A stretch of DNA of 6,776 nucleotides from Solobacterium sp. Lineage in GTDB: Bacteria; Bacillota_I; Bacilli_A; Erysipelotrichales; Erysipelotrichaceae. Under the pieces are notes generated by a model. It made no database searches. It was not told the DNA's origin and saw only the letters and a program-made list of their open reading frames with translations. The DNA lies in assembly GCA_016280695.1 (NCBI GenBank), contig JAEEHG010000036.1, positions 1 to 6,776 on the forward strand. Reading direction: 5' to 3'. The position numbers and the translations under genes were made by a program. Position 1 is the first letter of the stretch. Every line of letters begins with the position of its first letter. This document shows, piece by piece, positions 4,592 to 6,776 of the stretch.

Positions 4592-6776
4592 AAAACGTCC
4601 CAGAAAAACCCGCCGCGCTCCGCGGAAACTGAATAAACGCAATCTGCTCACCCTGATCCTTGCCATCCTGGTCTTTTTCGAACTGGCCGGGACGGCTACC
4701 GGACTGATCATGGTCGGTTCGATGCTCAGGGATAAGCCCGAACTGGAAGTGGATGATTTCTTCTCCGCGGAGAGCTCCCATATCTTTGACAAGGACGGAA
4801 ACCAGATTGCCGATATCGGCACCCAGCTGCGTGAGAATATCACCTACAACGAAATGTCGGAAGCGGTCATTGACTGTTTCCTGGCCGTGGAAGACAGCCG
4901 CTACTTCAAGCATGACGGCTTTGACATGCCGCGTTTCATCAAGGCGGCGCTGGTCAACGTCAAAAACATCCTGACCCACAACAATTCCCGTGAAGGCGGC
5001 TCCACCTTCACCATGCAGCTGGTCAAGGTCACCTACTTCCAGAATGATGAGACTGGGGAAACCCGTTCCAAGGATATCGAGTACAAGGTTGAACAGATTG
5101 CCCTGGCCAGGGAACTGGAACGCCGGTCAAACAAAAAGGCCATCTTTGAGATGTACCTGAACAAGCTGAATTTCGGCGGCACCGGCAATATCCGCGGCAT
5201 CGAGATGGCTTCCCAGTACTACTACGGCAAACATGCCGGTGAGCTGAACCTGGCCGAAGCGGCGATGCTGGCCGGGGTCATCAACTCCCCTTACTGGTAT
5301 GATCCGCACAACTATCTGGACTATGCGACCAGAAGGCGCAATACCGTGCTCTACCAGCTCATGAACCACGGCTATATCACCAAGAACGAGTATAACCTGG
5401 CCATGGCCGTCAACGTGGAAGACACCCTGATCGATCCGATGAGCCAGAGAGCCGGCGGCCGGGCCTACGCCTACCAATCGTACATTGATTCGGTCATTGA
5501 AGAAGCCGAAAAACTGACCGGCATGGACCCGTACAACGTTGCCATGGATATCTACACTTACATGGACCCGAAAGTCCAGCAGGTCATGGATGACATCCAG
5601 GCCGGCAATTACGCGGAAGTCGTCTTCCCGGATGACCTGATGGAAATCGCGATGATCTCGGAAAACAACCAGACCGGTGAAATCGTGGCCATCGGCGGCG
5701 GCCGCAACTACGGACGCGGCGGGTCGATGCTGCTGAACCATGCCACCAACCAGTACAAGCAGCCCGGTTCCAGCGTCAAGCCGTTCCTCGACTATGCCCT
5801 GGCCTTTGAGTATCTCGGCTGGGCCACCAGCCATGTCGTAACCGACCGGCCGATCATGTATGCCGGCACGAATATCATCATCAAGAACGCCAACAACAGC
5901 TACTACGGGCAGCTGCCGCTGGAAGATGCCGTCGGCCTCTCCCTGAATACCCCGGCCATCCAGGCCCTGGAGGAAGTCATCAACACGGCCGGCTGGCAGA
6001 CCGTCGTCAACTATGTGACCAACCTCGGCTTCTCACAGGTATCAGCGGACAACTTCGATATCGGCTTCGCGATCGGCGGCTCGAACTTCACCTGCAGCGC
6101 CAAGGAACTCATGGCCGCCCACGCGGTCCTGATGAACGGCGGCAATTACATTGAGCCGCACACGATATCACGCATTGAATACCGCAACGGGACGCAGGAA
6201 CCGGTGGTGCCGCAGTACATTCCGAAGAATGTCCTGACCCCGCAGGCTGCTTACCTGGCAGCTTCGCTGATGTATACAGCCGTAAACAAGAACTATCAGA
6301 ACTACCTGCAGATCCTGATCCGGGACTATCCGGTATACGGCAAGACCGGGACAACCGACTGGGGTTCCGAAGGCCTGCAGTACAATATCCCGCAGGGCGC
6401 CTCCAAGGACAAGTGGATGGTCTCCGAAACCAGCCAGTATACAACCGCTGTCTGGGTCGGTTACGAAAAAGGCATCAAGGATCAGAACACCTACTTCACC
6501 AATGCCAAGGCCGCCCTGAATATCCCCGGCAACATCTCAAGCCTGCTGGTCAGTGTCCTCAATGACGGCGTCAATCCGCCAGAAGTCCCGCGGCCGGACG
6601 GCATCTCCGGGATTTCCCATATCATGGCCACCTTCCCCTATGCCTATCCGGTTGAAGGCATGGAAGGAAGCCTTATCTCCTACGGCCTGATCAAGAGTGA
6701 CAAGGCAAATCTGGTCACGGCCGAGCAGGAACCCGTGGAAACCCTGAATTCCTTCAACGCAACGTATAACGATGAC
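4584..6776 (+). CDS. ponA: Class A penicillin-binding protein (bifunctional glycosyltransferase/transpeptidase), 3' end missing
   Basis: An open frame of 731 codons runs from ATG 4584 to the window edge with no stop. It polymerises lipid II into glycan strands and cross-links them outside the membrane. Residues 1-19 are a very basic cytoplasmic tail and about 20-45 a single hydrophobic anchor. The glycosyltransferase 51 domain shows AVEDSRYFKHDG (101-112, catalytic Glu103), EGGSTFTMQLVK (137-148), RELERRSNKKAIFEMYLN (176-193, with Glu189) and NLAEAAMLAGVINSP (222-236). The transpeptidase domain has the three penicillin-binding motifs: SSVK (396-399, nucleophile Ser396), SLN (453-455) and KTGT (587-590). 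Residues after about 670 begin a C-terminal extension whose type cannot be told. It overlaps recU by 8 bp, matching the recU-ponA pair of Bacillota. The basic tail is a plausible docking site for GpsB, whose gene lies at the left edge. Both active sites look intact. Confidence 0.96.
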   Translation, partial: MTKKRPRKTRRAPRKLNKRNLLTLILAILVFFELAGTATGLIMVGSMLRDKPELEVDDFFSAESSHIFDKDGNQIADIGTQLRENITYNEMSEAVIDCFLAVEDSRYFKHDGFDMPRFIKAALVNVKNILTHNNSREGGSTFTMQLVKVTYFQNDETGETRSKDIEYKVEQIALARELERRSNKKAIFEMYLNKLNFGGTGNIRGIEMASQYYYGKHAGELNLAEAAMLAGVINSPYWYDPHNYLDYATRRRNTVLYQLMNHGYITKNEYNLAMAVNVEDTLIDPMSQRAGGRAYAYQSYIDSVIEEAEKLTGMDPYNVAMDIYTYMDPKVQQVMDDIQAGNYAEVVFPDDLMEIAMISENNQTGEIVAIGGGRNYGRGGSMLLNHATNQYKQPGSSVKPFLDYALAFEYLGWATSHVVTDRPIMYAGTNIIIKNANNSYYGQLPLEDAVGLSLNTPAIQALEEVINTAGWQTVVNYVTNLGFSQVSADNFDIGFAIGGSNFTCSAKELMAAHAVLMNGGNYIEPHTISRIEYRNGTQEPVVPQYIPKNVLTPQAAYLAASLMYTAVNKNYQNYLQILIRDYPVYGKTGTTDWGSEGLQYNIPQGASKDKWMVSETSQYTTAVWVGYEKGIKDQNTYFTNAKAALNIPGNISSLLVSVLNDGVNPPEVPRPDGISGISHIMATFPYAYPVEGMEGSLISYGLIKSDKANLVTAEQEPVETLNSFNATYNDD

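Noticed and set aside
5127..5834. A 235-codon minus-strand open frame inside the PBP gene
   Set aside because: It lies opposite the glycosyltransferase and transpeptidase coding region, which carries intact motifs. The translation is His/Val/Gly-rich with no recognisable domain.

Overview
The window looks like a chromosomal segment from a Gram-positive bacterium of the phylum Bacillota with a fairly GC-rich genome (well above 50% by eye, with G/C favoured at third codon positions). The evidence is the gene set: a RecU-type Holliday junction resolvase directly followed by a class A penicillin-binding protein, with the start of a GpsB-like cell-division gene nearby on the opposite strand. Shine-Dalgarno sequences are strong (AAGGAG, GGAGG) and several TATAAT-type -10 elements are visible. 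A finer placement, for example the Erysipelotrichia, is only a guess.

Layout. Four genes read leftward (minus strand). From right to left they are a 5'-nucleotidase/metallophosphoesterase without a signal peptide (2385-3851), an ornithine cyclodeaminase/mu-crystallin family dehydrogenase (1329-2285), a class V PLP-dependent aminotransferase-fold enzyme (154-1332), and the first 21 codons of gpsB (1-63, running off the left edge). Two genes read rightward: recU (4007-4591) and a class A PBP of the ponA/pbp1A type (4584 to the right edge, no stop reached). The two blocks diverge from the 155-bp gap at 3852-4006, where each side has its own TATAAT box.

Transcription units as read from the sequence. 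(1) The nucleotidase stands alone and ends at an intrinsic terminator (about 2315-2369). (2) The cyclodeaminase-like and aminotransferase genes form a tight two-gene operon with a 4-bp ATGA overlap. It is driven by an extended -10 promoter that lies inside the U-tract of the preceding terminator. (3) gpsB has its own well-formed promoter (88-116). (4) recU and the PBP overlap by 8 bp and are probably translationally coupled.

How the genes relate. recU, the PBP and gpsB belong to a known cell-wall/division/recombination neighbourhood of Bacillota: GpsB binds class A PBPs, and recU-ponA is a conserved pair. The three metabolic genes between recU and gpsB are not part of that core. The dehydrogenase/PLP-enzyme pair probably acts on the same amino acid or keto acid, but the substrate cannot be read from sequence. 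I see no mobile elements, CRISPR arrays, tRNAs or rRNAs, and no clearly new defence or signalling system. No intergenic stretch exceeds 300 bases.
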